Shown here in pieces: positions 1 to 9,130 of a DNA stretch of 50,499 nt. Origin of the DNA: Flavobacteriales bacterium (GTDB lineage: Bacteria; Bacteroidota; Bacteroidia; Flavobacteriales_E; Vicingaceae). The position numbers were made by a program, and so were the translations under genes. Location: assembly GCA_905339165.1 (NCBI GenBank), contig CAJPFH010000016.1:1-50499 (forward strand), read 5' to 3'. The stretch's first letter is position 1. Each line of letters opens with the position of its first letter. The notes under the pieces are model-generated. The model was given only the letters and a program-made list of their open reading frames with translations, was not told the origin of the DNA and searched no databases.

Positions 1-332
1 TATTTGTAGTAACCGATGCCAGTGGTAATAAAGATACCTGCGATTATAACGTAACGGTAGAAGTATGTGGAGGAGTAAACGAGAATAATCAGAAGTATGG
101 CATAAGTGTATATCCGAACCCAATGAGGGAGTACGTAATCATAGAGAACAAACACATTGAAGGCAAATACACCATAGAGATAACAAACACTTTAGGAGGC
201 ATCGTAAAAACAATCAATACCACAGAGAAGCGAGTAGAAATACAAAAAGGCGATATGAGCAAGGGCATGTATTACTACAGCATCAAACAAAATAATCAAA
301 CCTTAAGCAGCGGAAAATTAACGGTAGAGTAA
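1..332 (+). CDS. C-terminal end of a secreted T9SS-sorted protein (5' partial)
   Basis: The reading frame is open from the window edge (codons from base 3) to the TAA at 330-332, so this is the end of a larger gene and the internal ATG at 123 is not its start. The first residues read FVVTDASGNKDTCDYNVTV, the typical end of a HYR-like or Ig-like extracellular repeat. A linker follows, then a type A T9SS sorting domain that opens with the motif SVYPNP and ends in a beta-strand-rich stretch with KGMYYYSI and GKLTVE. In this family the domain directs export through the type IX system and is removed at the cell surface. What the missing N-terminal part does cannot be told. A strong terminator hairpin follows. 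Confidence 0.85.
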   Translation, partial: FVVTDASGNKDTCDYNVTVEVCGGVNENNQKYGISVYPNPMREYVIIENKHIEGKYTIEITNTLGGIVKTINTTEKRVEIQKGDMSKGMYYYSIKQNNQTLSSGKLTVE

Positions 333-350
333 AATTAAAAAACAAGATGC

Positions 351-376
351 AAAAGGCGGCTATTCAGCCGCCTTTT
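351..376. terminator. Bidirectional intrinsic terminator
   Basis: A perfect 10-bp stem, AAAAGGCGGC (351-360) and GCCGCCTTTT (367-376), closes a 6-nt loop. The A-run on one side and T-run on the other allow it to end both the T9SS gene (+) and the converging dehydratase gene (-). Confidence 0.85.
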
Positions 377-380
377 GTTG

Positions 381-1334
381 TTAAAAAAAAGGAGTATTTT
401 TTAAATCAACATTTCCACCCGATAAAATAATACCTACTTTTTTTTCTGAAAACATGGATTTATTTTTAATTACTGCTGCAAGAGGAACAGCGCTAGAAGG
501 TTCTACAATAATTTTTAATCGCTCCCATATTAATTGCATGGCAGCAATAATTTCATTTTCCTGCACCGTAAATATTTCGTTTACGTTTTTTTTAATGATG
601 TAGAAAGTTTTTTCTCCGAGAGTAGTACGCAATCCATCGGCAATAGTAAACGCATCGGGTAGATTAACTTCTATTTTCCCGCTTAGTATGGAACGATGGG
701 CATCATTCATATTTTCCGGTTCGCAACCAATTACTTTTGTATAAGCGGAAAAATATTTTGCAGATAATGCTGTTCCGCTAAGTAATCCACCTCCACCTAC
801 AGGAGTGAGAATAAAATCGAGAGATGGCGTTTGTTCTATGAATTCTTTTGCAGCAGTAGCTTGTCCGGCAATAACTTTATAGTCGTTATAAGGGGGAATA
901 AAAGCAGCTCCTGTTTTATTTACTATTTTCTGTAGGTTTTCCTCTCGGGCTTGAAGCGAATTTTCACATTCTATTATTTCTGCCCCAAGTTCTATTACTC
1001 CTTTTTTTTTAGTGGTCGGACTTCCTTTAGGCATAACAATGTACGCTTTTATATTTAGTTGGTTTGCCGCTAAGGCCAATGCTTGTGCATGGTTTCCTGA
1101 AGAATGGGTGGTTACTCCATTTTTTTTCTCTTTATCGGAAAGTTGTAGTACTGTGTTAAAAGCTCCGCGTACTTTAAAAGCTCCTATTTTTTGCAGGTTT
1201 TCGCATTTAAAAAAAACGGTTGCATCTATTAACTTATTTATAAAATCGTTTTGAAGAACGGGTGTTTTTATAATCCATTTTTCTATTCGCTGATGTGCTG
1301 CTAAAATATCTTTTTCAGTAGGAATCGTATTCAT
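381..1334 (-). CDS. PLP-dependent threonine/serine dehydratase, short form
   Basis: A 317-residue fold-type II PLP enzyme of the threonine dehydratase/serine racemase family. It is expected to deaminate L-threonine to 2-oxobutanoate, or serine to pyruvate. The PLP lysine is Lys54 in the motif CENLQKIGAFKVRGAFN, the substrate loop is SSGNHAQ, and the glycine-rich phosphate cup is GGGGLLSG. The protein stops after the catalytic domain and has no C-terminal ACT-like regulatory domain, so it resembles the catabolic TdcB form or serine racemase more than biosynthetic IlvA; the sequence does not settle which. Its ATG overlaps the stop of the upstream esterase gene in an ATGA, which implies co-transcription and coupled translation. 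Confidence 0.85.
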   Translation of the reverse strand: MNTIPTEKDILAAHQRIEKWIIKTPVLQNDFINKLIDATVFFKCENLQKIGAFKVRGAFNTVLQLSDKEKKNGVTTHSSGNHAQALALAANQLNIKAYIVMPKGSPTTKKKGVIELGAEIIECENSLQAREENLQKIVNKTGAAFIPPYNDYKVIAGQATAAKEFIEQTPSLDFILTPVGGGGLLSGTALSAKYFSAYTKVIGCEPENMNDAHRSILSGKIEVNLPDAFTIADGLRTTLGEKTFYIIKKNVNEIFTVQENEIIAAMQLIWERLKIIVEPSSAVPLAAVIKNKSMFSEKKVGIILSGGNVDLKNTPFF

Positions 1335-2260
1335 GGTAATTGGTGTTTCATAAAAAAATCAATAATGATTTGTTCGGCATTAAATTCCTTGCTTACTCTT
1401 CCAATAACTGCTTGCGGAAGGTATTGCGAGCCCCCGGGCCATGTATGTCCGCCACCAACAATGCGGTATAAAACAACCTCACTTGCGTTATGGCAAAGTG
1501 CATAAGTTTCTATTTCCACGGTAGTTCCGTCTTTTGACTGGTTGGGCAAAGAAACAATATAGGAATTACCAACACATTTATTTTTTGTTTTCCAAAAATT
1601 AAATGCTTCATCAAAACCTATGGTTTCAATACCATTGCTAATTTTTCCTCCCTTGTAAGGTACAATGGGGTCATCGAATCCGCCAATTAAAAGTACAGGT
1701 ATTTCTTGAGAGGGATAACACCATGTTTCCGGGTTGGGAGCCATAATTCCGGTAACAGAGGCTACTGCAGCAAAGCGGTTTGTTAAATGACAGGCAAGCG
1801 TAAGTGCCATATAGCCACCGTTCGACATACCAACGGTATATATGCGTTTTTCATTGATTAAAAATTCTTCTTTTGTTTTGGCGATTAAGAAATCTAAATA
1901 AGCTACATCATCAATTCCCGCCTTAGAAGCAGGTGTTTTATTTCTGCCATCGTTCCAAGAACGTTTGTACCCATCGGGGTATATGCAAATAAAACCATAG
2001 GTGTCGGCAAGAGGATTCAGTTTCATAAATTTTATGGCATTTTTACCATCGCCTCCTCTTCCATGTAATCCAAATATTAGAGGGTATGTTTTTGCCGAAC
2101 TAAAGTTTTTTGGAAGATAAATCCAGTATTCTCTGGTTTTTCCGGCAAAGGTAACCTTGTGTTTTTTTAAGGAACCACTACCTTTGAACGTTTTATTGCA
2201 GGTAACGAACAAAATGAAGAGGATACCCGTAAAAGCAGAAATAATTAATCTAGCTTGCAT
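1331..2260 (-). CDS. Lipoprotein esterase of the PHB depolymerase/feruloyl esterase family
   Basis: A 309-residue alpha/beta hydrolase. The N-terminus is a hydrophobic signal with a lipobox-like FVTC at about residue 21, so it is probably a lipoprotein. The oxyanion region GLHGRGGDGKN is followed by the nucleophile elbow GMSNGG (Ser146), an acidic residue in GFDDPIVPY (about 196-197) and the catalytic histidine in GGGHTWPGG (His272). This order matches LpqC-type polyhydroxybutyrate depolymerase and feruloyl esterase-like proteins. The substrate cannot be read from the sequence; a carbohydrate or polyester ester is likely. A perfect TAnnTTTG element on the minus strand (2265-2272) lies only 4 nt before the ATG, so the mRNA could be nearly leaderless. 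Confidence 0.8.
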   Translation of the reverse strand: MQARLIISAFTGILFILFVTCNKTFKGSGSLKKHKVTFAGKTREYWIYLPKNFSSAKTYPLIFGLHGRGGDGKNAIKFMKLNPLADTYGFICIYPDGYKRSWNDGRNKTPASKAGIDDVAYLDFLIAKTKEEFLINEKRIYTVGMSNGGYMALTLACHLTNRFAAVASVTGIMAPNPETWCYPSQEIPVLLIGGFDDPIVPYKGGKISNGIETIGFDEAFNFWKTKNKCVGNSYIVSLPNQSKDGTTVEIETYALCHNASEVVLYRIVGGGHTWPGGSQYLPQAVIGRVSKEFNAEQIIIDFFMKHQLP

Positions 2261-2264
2261 ACTA

Positions 2265-2272
2265 CAAAAATA
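2265..2272 (-). promoter_or_regulatory. Possible -7 element before the esterase gene
   Basis: On the minus strand the bases read TATTTTTG, matching the Bacteroidota TAnnTTTG consensus. I see no clear TTG at the -33 distance, and the element is unusually close to the ATG at 2260. Confidence 0.35.
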
Positions 2273-2338
2273 TAATTTAAAGTCGAAACCTATATTATGA
2301 ATAATTTCGTTTTAAAACAGTTAATTCAACTTAGTAAT

Positions 2339-3010
2339 ATGTACAGAGTATTCCTTTATATAATAGCTGTTGTTTTTATACTTTCAAATTTTTCTTGTAG
2401 AAAAAAAGATGATGATAGTACGAATACTGAAATTGAAAAAGAAAAAAGAATGTTATCGGAAGCTGTAAAATCTTTTTTATTCAGGCAACATTCTTATTGG
2501 GTTTATACAAACAGTACCAATGGAAATTTAGATAGTTTGGTAGTTATTGCAACTAAAAACGATTTTTGCTACGATGCACATCCGAAATATGGCGGAGGAA
2601 AATATGTGAAGGAATATGTAGAAACAACATATAATTATTTTGTAGGAAGCCAAAATGCAAGTTACAACTATTGGGAGTACGCAATGTACGATTACATAAA
2701 ACATCAGGGAGGGGGTGAATACGGACAGTATGGACAACCCATATTTTCGTGTACAAAAACAATAGGAGCAGAATTTAATGGTTTGGTATTAGAAGAACTA
2801 TTTCCAACTATGGTTATTAACGGAATTACATTTAATGATGTTCGGAAATTTAAACTGGTAGCAGAAAAACAAATTTATCCTAAGATATTTCAGGAAGACA
2901 GACTTCTTTACTATTCGCCTTATGTTGGATTAGTGAAGAAAGTAATAATGCCTACATCCGGAGATACAACTACTCTTGAGTTGCTTCGGTGGAATGTTAT
3001 TCCTTATTAG
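2339..3010 (+). CDS. Putative lipoprotein of unknown function
   Basis: From the ATG at 2339 the protein has 223 residues and begins MYRVFLYIIAVVFILSNFSC, a compact lipoprotein signal with the acylated cysteine at residue 20, followed by a charged RKKDDDS tether. An in-frame ATG at 2297 would add 14 residues before the signal; the shorter start gives a normal signal length and lies after a near-consensus promoter element, TAATTTCG at 2302-2309. The mature part is rich in Tyr and aromatic residues with alternating beta-type segments. I recognise no domain or catalytic motif. It is divergent from the esterase gene and is followed by a long regulatory region. Probably an outer-membrane or periplasmic lipoprotein. 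Confidence 0.65.
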   Translation: MYRVFLYIIAVVFILSNFSCRKKDDDSTNTEIEKEKRMLSEAVKSFLFRQHSYWVYTNSTNGNLDSLVVIATKNDFCYDAHPKYGGGKYVKEYVETTYNYFVGSQNASYNYWEYAMYDYIKHQGGGEYGQYGQPIFSCTKTIGAEFNGLVLEELFPTMVINGITFNDVRKFKLVAEKQIYPKIFQEDRLLYYSPYVGLVKKVIMPTSGDTTTLELLRWNVIPY

Positions 3011-3104
3011 TTTATTATTTGTATTTCGAAGAAAAAATTTACATTAAATATTATTCTCTATAACCCTTATAAAATAAGGGAAATAAAAAATATTTTAAAA
3101 TTTA

Positions 3105-3138
3105 TTTGGAAGTTGAGAAAAAATATGTTGTATATTTG
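3105..3138 (+). promoter_or_regulatory. Promoter of the metY-metX-hom leader
   Basis: TATATTTG at 3131-3138 is a perfect TAnnTTTG -7 element. A TTTG at 3105-3108 lies 22 nt upstream as the -33 element. Transcription would begin around 3144, about 40 nt before the riboswitch P1 helix. Confidence 0.7.
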
Positions 3139-3183
3139 CGGCACTCAATTACACCTCAAAAAAAGTTCTTTGTTTGTGTAGTT

Positions 3184-3306
3184 GTTTATAAAGAAGAGGT
3201 AAGAGAATAGGCTCGCAGACCCTCTGGCAACCAACTAAAAGTCCTGAAAGGATTGGAAAACCGGTGCCAAATCCTACTCCATTTGAGACGATGGAGACAG
3301 ATAAAC
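3184..3306 (+). ncRNA. SAM-I (S-box) riboswitch
   Basis: The region carries the S-box core. P1 forms from GTTTAT (3184-3189) and ATAAAC (3301-3306). Conserved CTGGCAACC lies at 3224-3232, GGTGCCAAATCCTAC at 3263-3277, and a 6-bp P4 stem CTCCAT/ATGGAG closes just before the ACAGAT segment that joins back to P1. The aptamer binds S-adenosylmethionine and normally lowers expression of methionine genes when SAM is plentiful, which fits the metY-metX-hom genes downstream. I see no terminator directly after P1. Instead a small ORF starts about 10 nt downstream, so P1 could act on access to that start codon or on later structure. Confidence 0.88.
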
Positions 3307-3316
3307 AAAACAAAAA

Positions 3317-3451
3317 ATGAAAACAAACAAAACAATCAAACCAAACGAAAAAAAAGAGTTCAGAGAAGATTTCTTTGAAACAAACTCTCATTCCCTTCAC
3401 AACACTTGTTGTGGCCTGATGTGTTGTTGCATGTGCTGTTGCATGTGTTAA
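3317..3451 (+). CDS. Cys/Met-rich leader peptide between riboswitch and metY
   Basis: A 44-codon ORF starts at ATG 3317, about 10 nt after the SAM aptamer, and ends at TAA 3449-3451. The first 30 residues are polar and Lys/Asn-rich. The last 14 read CCGLMCCCMCCCMC, with nine cysteines and three methionines. This density is far above chance and looks like a leader peptide whose translation senses charged Cys-tRNA (and perhaps Met-tRNA). Cysteine-rich leader ORFs that attenuate sulfur operons are known in mycobacteria; applying that here is inference. Alternatives are a metal-binding microprotein or a chance ORF. The Cys codons overlap one arm of a possible hairpin (3429-3442 with 3518-3529). 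Confidence 0.6.
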   Translation: MKTNKTIKPNEKKEFREDFFETNSHSLHNTCCGLMCCCMCCCMC

Positions 3452-3540
3452 CGCTACGGGCTATTTCCTTACTTTAAAAAGTATTAGTTCCAATGCGTTT
3501 TCAAACAAACGCCCAAGGCAACTACATGCTATTTTTTTCT
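3429..3540 (+). promoter_or_regulatory. Possible attenuator structure in the metY leader
   Basis: GCATGT and GTTGC within 3429-3442 (inside the Cys codon run) can pair with GCAAC and ACATGC within 3518-3529, giving 11 base pairs with a small internal loop. A T7 run follows at 3532-3538. Between the arms, GCGTTT (3495-3500) can pair with AAACGC (3507-3512), or GCGTT (3495-3499) with AACGC (3450-3454); the last two exclude each other. The layout resembles a translation-controlled attenuator, but the 75-nt gap between the outer arms is long for an intrinsic terminator. The remainder of 3011-3589 holds only a weak 7-bp hairpin (3064-3080) and AT-rich spacer. Confidence 0.4.
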
Positions 3541-3562
3541 TATTCTAAACCAATTAAACTAA

Positions 3563-4939
<1,377 letters not shown>

Positions 4940-4944
4940 TAGAA

Positions 4945-5973
4945 ATGAGTTTGAAATATTACAAACACAATCAGGCTTTGGTGTTGGAGTCGGGAAGAAT
5001 TCTTCCCGACTTTACCATAGCTTACCATACTTTCGGAAAACTAAACAAAGAGGCAAGCAATGTAGTATGGGTAACTCATGCGCTTACCGCAAATTCCGAT
5101 GTATTCAATTGGTGGAAAGGATTGTTTGGAGAGAATAGTCTATTCAACCCGAACGAATATTTTATTGTATGTGCTAACGTATTGGGTTCGCATTATGGTT
5201 CAACGGGGCCATTAAGCATTAATCCGGATACCGGAAGTCCATACTATCACAATTTTCCGGAAATTACGGTGCGAGACATGGTGGCGGCTCTCAATTTATT
5301 GAGAGAATATTTACAATTAAAAAAAATACACACGCTTATTGGAGGTTCTTTAGGTGGACAGCAAGCGCTGGAATGGAGTATTACAAATCCGCAGCTAATA
5401 GAAAATTTAATTCTCATTGCAACCAATGCTCAACACTCTCCCTGGGGAATTGCATTTAATGAAAGTCAGCGATTAGCCATAGCTGCTGACAGAACTTGGT
5501 ATAATCACTCCCATAACGCTGGTGCAAAAGGATTGAAAGCAGCCCGTTCCATAGCTCTGTTAAGTTACCGAAATTATAACACCTATTTGGAAACACAAAA
5601 AGACGATGATGAAAAAATTAACAATTTTAAAGCACTTACCTATCAACAATATCAGGGAGAAAAATTAGTAAATCGTTTCAATGCTTTTTCGTATTGGTAT
5701 TTATCAAAAGCAATGGATTCTCATCATGTAGGAAGAAAAAGAGGAGGAATTGAAATGGCTCTTTCATTAGTTAAATCTAATACGCTAATTATAGCCGTAG
5801 ATTCCGATATTCTTTTTCCGGTTTCGGAATCTGAAACTTTATACCATGGTATAAACGGAAGTAAACTGGAAATAATTAATTCGCTTTACGGACACGATGG
5901 TTTTTTAATTGAAACGAAAACATTAACAGAAAAAATTGAAAAACAACTTAAAAAATATGTAGTATATGAGTAA
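4945..5973 (+). CDS. metX: Homoserine O-acetyltransferase
   Basis: A 342-residue alpha/beta hydrolase-fold acyltransferase that activates homoserine for MetY. The nucleophile Ser135 lies in GGSLGGQQALEW, the acid is in AVDSDILFP (about Asp288), and the histidine is His317 in YGHDGF. The N-terminal VLPDFTIAYHTFGKLN segment is conserved in MetX. Acetyl rather than succinyl transfer is assumed from the MetY neighbour. The gene overlaps the start of hom by 8 bp, so the two are translationally linked. A 24-bp perfect palindrome (4988-5011) lies inside the coding region where residues ESGRILPD are encoded. Confidence 0.95.
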   Translation: MSLKYYKHNQALVLESGRILPDFTIAYHTFGKLNKEASNVVWVTHALTANSDVFNWWKGLFGENSLFNPNEYFIVCANVLGSHYGSTGPLSINPDTGSPYYHNFPEITVRDMVAALNLLREYLQLKKIHTLIGGSLGGQQALEWSITNPQLIENLILIATNAQHSPWGIAFNESQRLAIAADRTWYNHSHNAGAKGLKAARSIALLSYRNYNTYLETQKDDDEKINNFKALTYQQYQGEKLVNRFNAFSYWYLSKAMDSHHVGRKRGGIEMALSLVKSNTLIIAVDSDILFPVSESETLYHGINGSKLEIINSLYGHDGFLIETKTLTEKIEKQLKKYVVYE

Positions 5974-7177
5974 TAAAAATAAAATTGGATTACTTGGCTT
6001 TGGAACAGTTGGACAAGGTTTTTACACTTATCTCCAACAATATGGAGAAGAAAGAAAGGTGGAAGAAATAGTAATTAAAAATTCGGAAAAAAACAGAAAC
6101 AAGCACAATGTAAAGTTTACCACCGATACTCATCACTTATTTCAACCCGAAACCGATACAATTGTTGAATTAATTAGTGACGAAGAACAAGCCTATCGAA
6201 TAATTAAAGAAGCATTACAGAAAGGAAAAAAAGTAGTTTCGGCCAACAAAAAAGCCATTGTTTATCATTTGGAAGAATTTATAAAAATGGAAAAGAAATT
6301 TGGAGGTCGATTGCTCTACGAAGGTGCTGTGTGTGGTAGTATTCCTATTCTAAAAATTGTAAACGATTTTTACCGTTTCGATAACATTTCAGAAATAAAA
6401 GGAATTTTTAATGGAACTTCTAATTATATTTTAACACAACTTCTAACCAAAGGAATTTCTTATTCCGAAGCTTTGCAACAGGCCAAAGAAAAAGGTTTTG
6501 CCGAGGAGAATCCTATTTCTGATGTGGGCGGATATGATTCACTGTATAAACTATTATTGCTCTCTGCCCATGTTTACGGCAAACTTATTTTGCCAAATGA
6601 GGCCTTAAATATTGGTATAGAAAACATCTCGCAAAACGATATTTTTTTTGCAAAAAAACACGGTTTGAAAATTAAGTTACTTGCTTCTGTAAAAAATGTG
6701 CAAAACGAAATATTTATAAGTGTACTGCCTGCTTTGGTTCATCAAGAAAGCGAATTGTATGGTGTTGATAACGAAATAAACGGTATTAAAATTTATTCCG
6801 AAAAGTTAGGTTCGCAGTTTTACAAAGGCAAGGGGGCGGGCAAATTGCCCATAGGGCATACCGTTTATTCCGATTATAAAATTTCTGACGGTTACCGTTA
6901 TACCTACGATGCTTTAGAAAATAGGAACGATTTTAAATACTCTAAACAAAATCTGCATTTAATTTATTCCGATAGAATTTATTTGTTGGAAAAGCATATT
7001 CCCGATATAGAATTTATGAGTGATGAAAGCGGTTTTGGGTATCTCACTACCGAAAAGTTAATATCCCTGAAAGATTACTTGTATCAACACAACCTTTCTG
7101 TAATCGCATTAAACGAAAAAATAAAATTAAAAATTTTAAATGCTTCTCTAAAGCATTATGGTTGTGCGTTTGTTTAA
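5966..7177 (+). CDS. hom: Homoserine dehydrogenase
   Basis: A 403-residue NAD(P)-dependent homoserine dehydrogenase, reducing aspartate semialdehyde to homoserine. The Rossmann motif GLLGFGTVGQG is at the N-terminus, VVSANKKAI follows, and the catalytic-domain signature GIFNGTSNYILTQL is near residue 150. EKGFAEENPISDVGGYDS corresponds to the conserved EAD.DP.D.G region. There is no fused aspartokinase; a separate kinase gene lies at 46101. I see no clear C-terminal ACT domain. Placement after metY-metX puts homoserine supply under the same SAM control. Confidence 0.92.
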   Translation: MSNKNKIGLLGFGTVGQGFYTYLQQYGEERKVEEIVIKNSEKNRNKHNVKFTTDTHHLFQPETDTIVELISDEEQAYRIIKEALQKGKKVVSANKKAIVYHLEEFIKMEKKFGGRLLYEGAVCGSIPILKIVNDFYRFDNISEIKGIFNGTSNYILTQLLTKGISYSEALQQAKEKGFAEENPISDVGGYDSLYKLLLLSAHVYGKLILPNEALNIGIENISQNDIFFAKKHGLKIKLLASVKNVQNEIFISVLPALVHQESELYGVDNEINGIKIYSEKLGSQFYKGKGAGKLPIGHTVYSDYKISDGYRYTYDALENRNDFKYSKQNLHLIYSDRIYLLEKHIPDIEFMSDESGFGYLTTEKLISLKDYLYQHNLSVIALNEKIKLKILNASLKHYGCAFV

Positions 7178-7221
7178 ATAAGAACTAGAAGAAATTAGTG
7201 TATGGGTTTCTTGCTTTTTAT

Positions 7222-7905
7222 TTAAGTGGAGGCTTGCATTAAAGCCTCTGCAATAAGTAAATCCTGCGGACTTGTAATTTTTATATTTTCAGAGTTACCA
7301 TCAACCAAAAAAATTTTTTGTCCCGTTTTTTCTATTACCGAAGCATCATCGGTAAACTCAGTGCTGAAGTGTTGCTTGTAGGCATTTACCAACATTTCAG
7401 TTTTAAAGCATTGAGGGGTTTGCACTATTTTATAATCGTTTCTGTTTAATGCATAGCTGAATGCTCCATCTATTTTACGAATAGATTCATGAAGAGGAAT
7501 TGCGGGTATTGCAGCCCCTCTTTTTACAGCCGTTTCGTAAACATTTTTTATAACTTCTGCACTCACTAATGGTCTTACGCCATCGTGTATGCCGGTAATA
7601 CTATTGTAATCGGTAATAAAACGCAGTGCATTTTTAACAGAGTAAAAGCGTTCGTTTCCACCTTCTGAAATGGAATGAGGTGTTTTAAATTGATAAGTGT
7701 TGCAAAGATTTTTCCATGTTTCAATTTCATCGGGTGGCAATGCAATAATTATTTCGGTTGTAGGCAAGGCGGCTGTAATTTTGTTTATGGTGTGCATTAA
7801 AATAGGCAGCCCCTTAATTTCTAAAAACTGTTTGGGTATTTCAGTTTTCATTCTTTGGCCTTTTCCTCCGGCAACCAGTATGGTATATATTTTTGTTTGA
7901 AACAT
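7222..7905 (-). CDS. ispD: 2-C-methyl-D-erythritol 4-phosphate cytidylyltransferase
   Basis: A 227-residue nucleotidyltransferase of the MEP isoprenoid pathway that transfers CMP from CTP to methylerythritol phosphate. The N-terminal signature ILVAGGKGQRM with PKQFLEIKG binds the nucleotide; HDGVRPLVS and TDDASVIE are family signatures. The start must be the ATG at 7905, since the glycine-rich loop begins a few residues later. That ATG follows directly after the T7 tract of a terminator hairpin, so expression probably depends on read-through from queA or on a promoter inside that gene. Confidence 0.93.
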   Translation of the reverse strand: MFQTKIYTILVAGGKGQRMKTEIPKQFLEIKGLPILMHTINKITAALPTTEIIIALPPDEIETWKNLCNTYQFKTPHSISEGGNERFYSVKNALRFITDYNSITGIHDGVRPLVSAEVIKNVYETAVKRGAAIPAIPLHESIRKIDGAFSYALNRNDYKIVQTPQCFKTEMLVNAYKQHFSTEFTDDASVIEKTGQKIFLVDGNSENIKITSPQDLLIAEALMQAST

Positions 7906-7913
7906 AAAAAAAG

Positions 7914-7935
7914 AAAAGGGGAAAAATCCCCTTTT
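7914..7935 (-). terminator. Terminator between queA and ispD
   Basis: An 8-bp stem AAAAGGGG (7914-7921) and CCCCTTTT (7928-7935) with a 6-nt loop. On the minus strand it is followed by C and seven Ts, and the ispD ATG comes directly next. Confidence 0.8.
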
Positions 7936-7943
7936 TTAATTCT

Positions 7944-8990
7944 TTATAAAATCAACATAGCGTCTCCGTAGGAATAGAATCGATATTTTTCTTTCATGGC
8001 TTCTTTGTAGGCTTTCATCATCAAGTCGTATCCGCAAAAGGCAGCCACCATCATTAATAACGTAGATTCGGGCATATGAAAATTGGTAATCATGCAATTT
8101 GCAATACTGAAATCATAAGGTGGAAAAATAAATTTGTTGGTCCAGCCATCGTAAGGTTTTAGAAAGCCTTCTGTAGAAACGGAAGTTTCAATGGTTCGCA
8201 TGGTTGTGGTTCCAACGGCACAAATTTTTCTTTTATTTTTCTTTGCGGCATTCACAATATTACAGGTTTCTTCAGTTATTTTAATTTCTTCCGAATCCAT
8301 TTTGTGTTTGGTAAGGTCTTCTACTTCAACCGAGCGGAAAGTGCCCAAACCTACATGTAGTGTAACGTATGCGAAGTTTACTCCTTTTATTTCTAATCTT
8401 TTCAACAAATTTTTGCTAAAATGCAAACCGGCAGTGGGAGCCGCAACAGCTCCTTCTTCTTTGGCATACACGGTTTGGTAACGGTCTTCATCTTCCGCTT
8501 CTACTTTTCTTTTAATGTATTTTGGAATGGGTGTTTCTCCAAGTTTGGAAATAATATTTTTGAAATCTTCGTAAGGCCCGTCAAATAAAAACCGAAGGGT
8601 TCTGCCTCTGGAGGTGGTGTTATCAATTACTTCGGCCACCAAATCATCGTTTCCGAAATACAATTTGTTTCCGATTCTTATTTTTCTTGCAGGGTCTACC
8701 AATACATCCCAAAGTAGGGTTTCTTTATTTAATTCTCTAAGCAGAAAAACTTCTATTTTAGCTCCTGTTTTTTCTTTGTTACCGTACAATCTTGCCGGAA
8801 AAACCTTGGTGTTGTTCATAATCATTAAATCGCCTTCGCTGAAATAATTGATTAAATCTTTAAATTTTTTGTGTTGTATTTTTCCGGTTTTACGGTCTAC
8901 AACCATTAATCGGGCTTCTTCTCTTTCTTTTGAGGGGTGTTGTGCCACTAATTCTTTTGGAATAGTGAATTTGAATTTGGTTAGTTTCAT
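7944..8990 (-). CDS. queA: S-adenosylmethionine:tRNA ribosyltransferase-isomerase
   Basis: A 348-residue QueA, which transfers and isomerises the ribosyl group of SAM onto preQ1 in tRNA to make epoxyqueuosine. The protein begins with [17 protein letters not shown] and has the conserved region [10 protein letters not shown] near the middle, followed by HVGLGTFR and [16 protein letters not shown]. Length matches the family. It has its own promoter in the 140-bp gap after truB and is followed by a terminator before ispD. Confidence 0.95.
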   Translation of the reverse strand: MKLTKFKFTIPKELVAQHPSKEREEARLMVVDRKTGKIQHKKFKDLINYFSEGDLMIMNNTKVFPARLYGNKEKTGAKIEVFLLRELNKETLLWDVLVDPARKIRIGNKLYFGNDDLVAEVIDNTTSRGRTLRFLFDGPYEDFKNIISKLGETPIPKYIKRKVEAEDEDRYQTVYAKEEGAVAAPTAGLHFSKNLLKRLEIKGVNFAYVTLHVGLGTFRSVEVEDLTKHKMDSEEIKITEETCNIVNAAKKNKRKICAVGTTTMRTIETSVSTEGFLKPYDGWTNKFIFPPYDFSIANCMITNFHMPESTLLMMVAAFCGYDLMMKAYKEAMKEKYRFYSYGDAMLIL

Positions 8991-9093
8991 ATTTGTATTT
9001 TGTTTCTAAGTAAGAGGTATGAAACGTAGCGGCAGAAATGCCGGAAAGGTTCATAAATCTTACGGGATTTAATTCGTTTAATTTTTTGGGTTG

Positions 9094-9122
9094 CAAATGT
9101 AGTAATAAAATGTGTTGTACAA
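9094..9122 (-). promoter_or_regulatory. Promoter of queA
   Basis: On the minus strand TACATTTG (9101-9094) is a perfect -7 element with a TTG (9122-9120) 18 nt upstream. It lies between the truB stop and queA and leaves a leader of about 95 nt with no obvious structure. Confidence 0.65.
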
Positions 9123-9130
9123 TAAAAAAA

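Noticed and set aside
3064-3080. Hairpin CCCTTAT/ATAAGGG after the unknown lipoprotein gene
   Set aside because: The stem is short and AT-rich, and no T-run follows on either strand at the right place, so it is not a convincing terminator.
3149-3400. 83-codon minus-strand frame across the riboswitch
   Set aside because: It runs antisense to the conserved aptamer and leader ORF and has no recognisable features.
7229-7248. GAGGCT/AGCCTC hairpin near the ispD end
   Set aside because: It lies in the last ispD codons and lacks a T-run.
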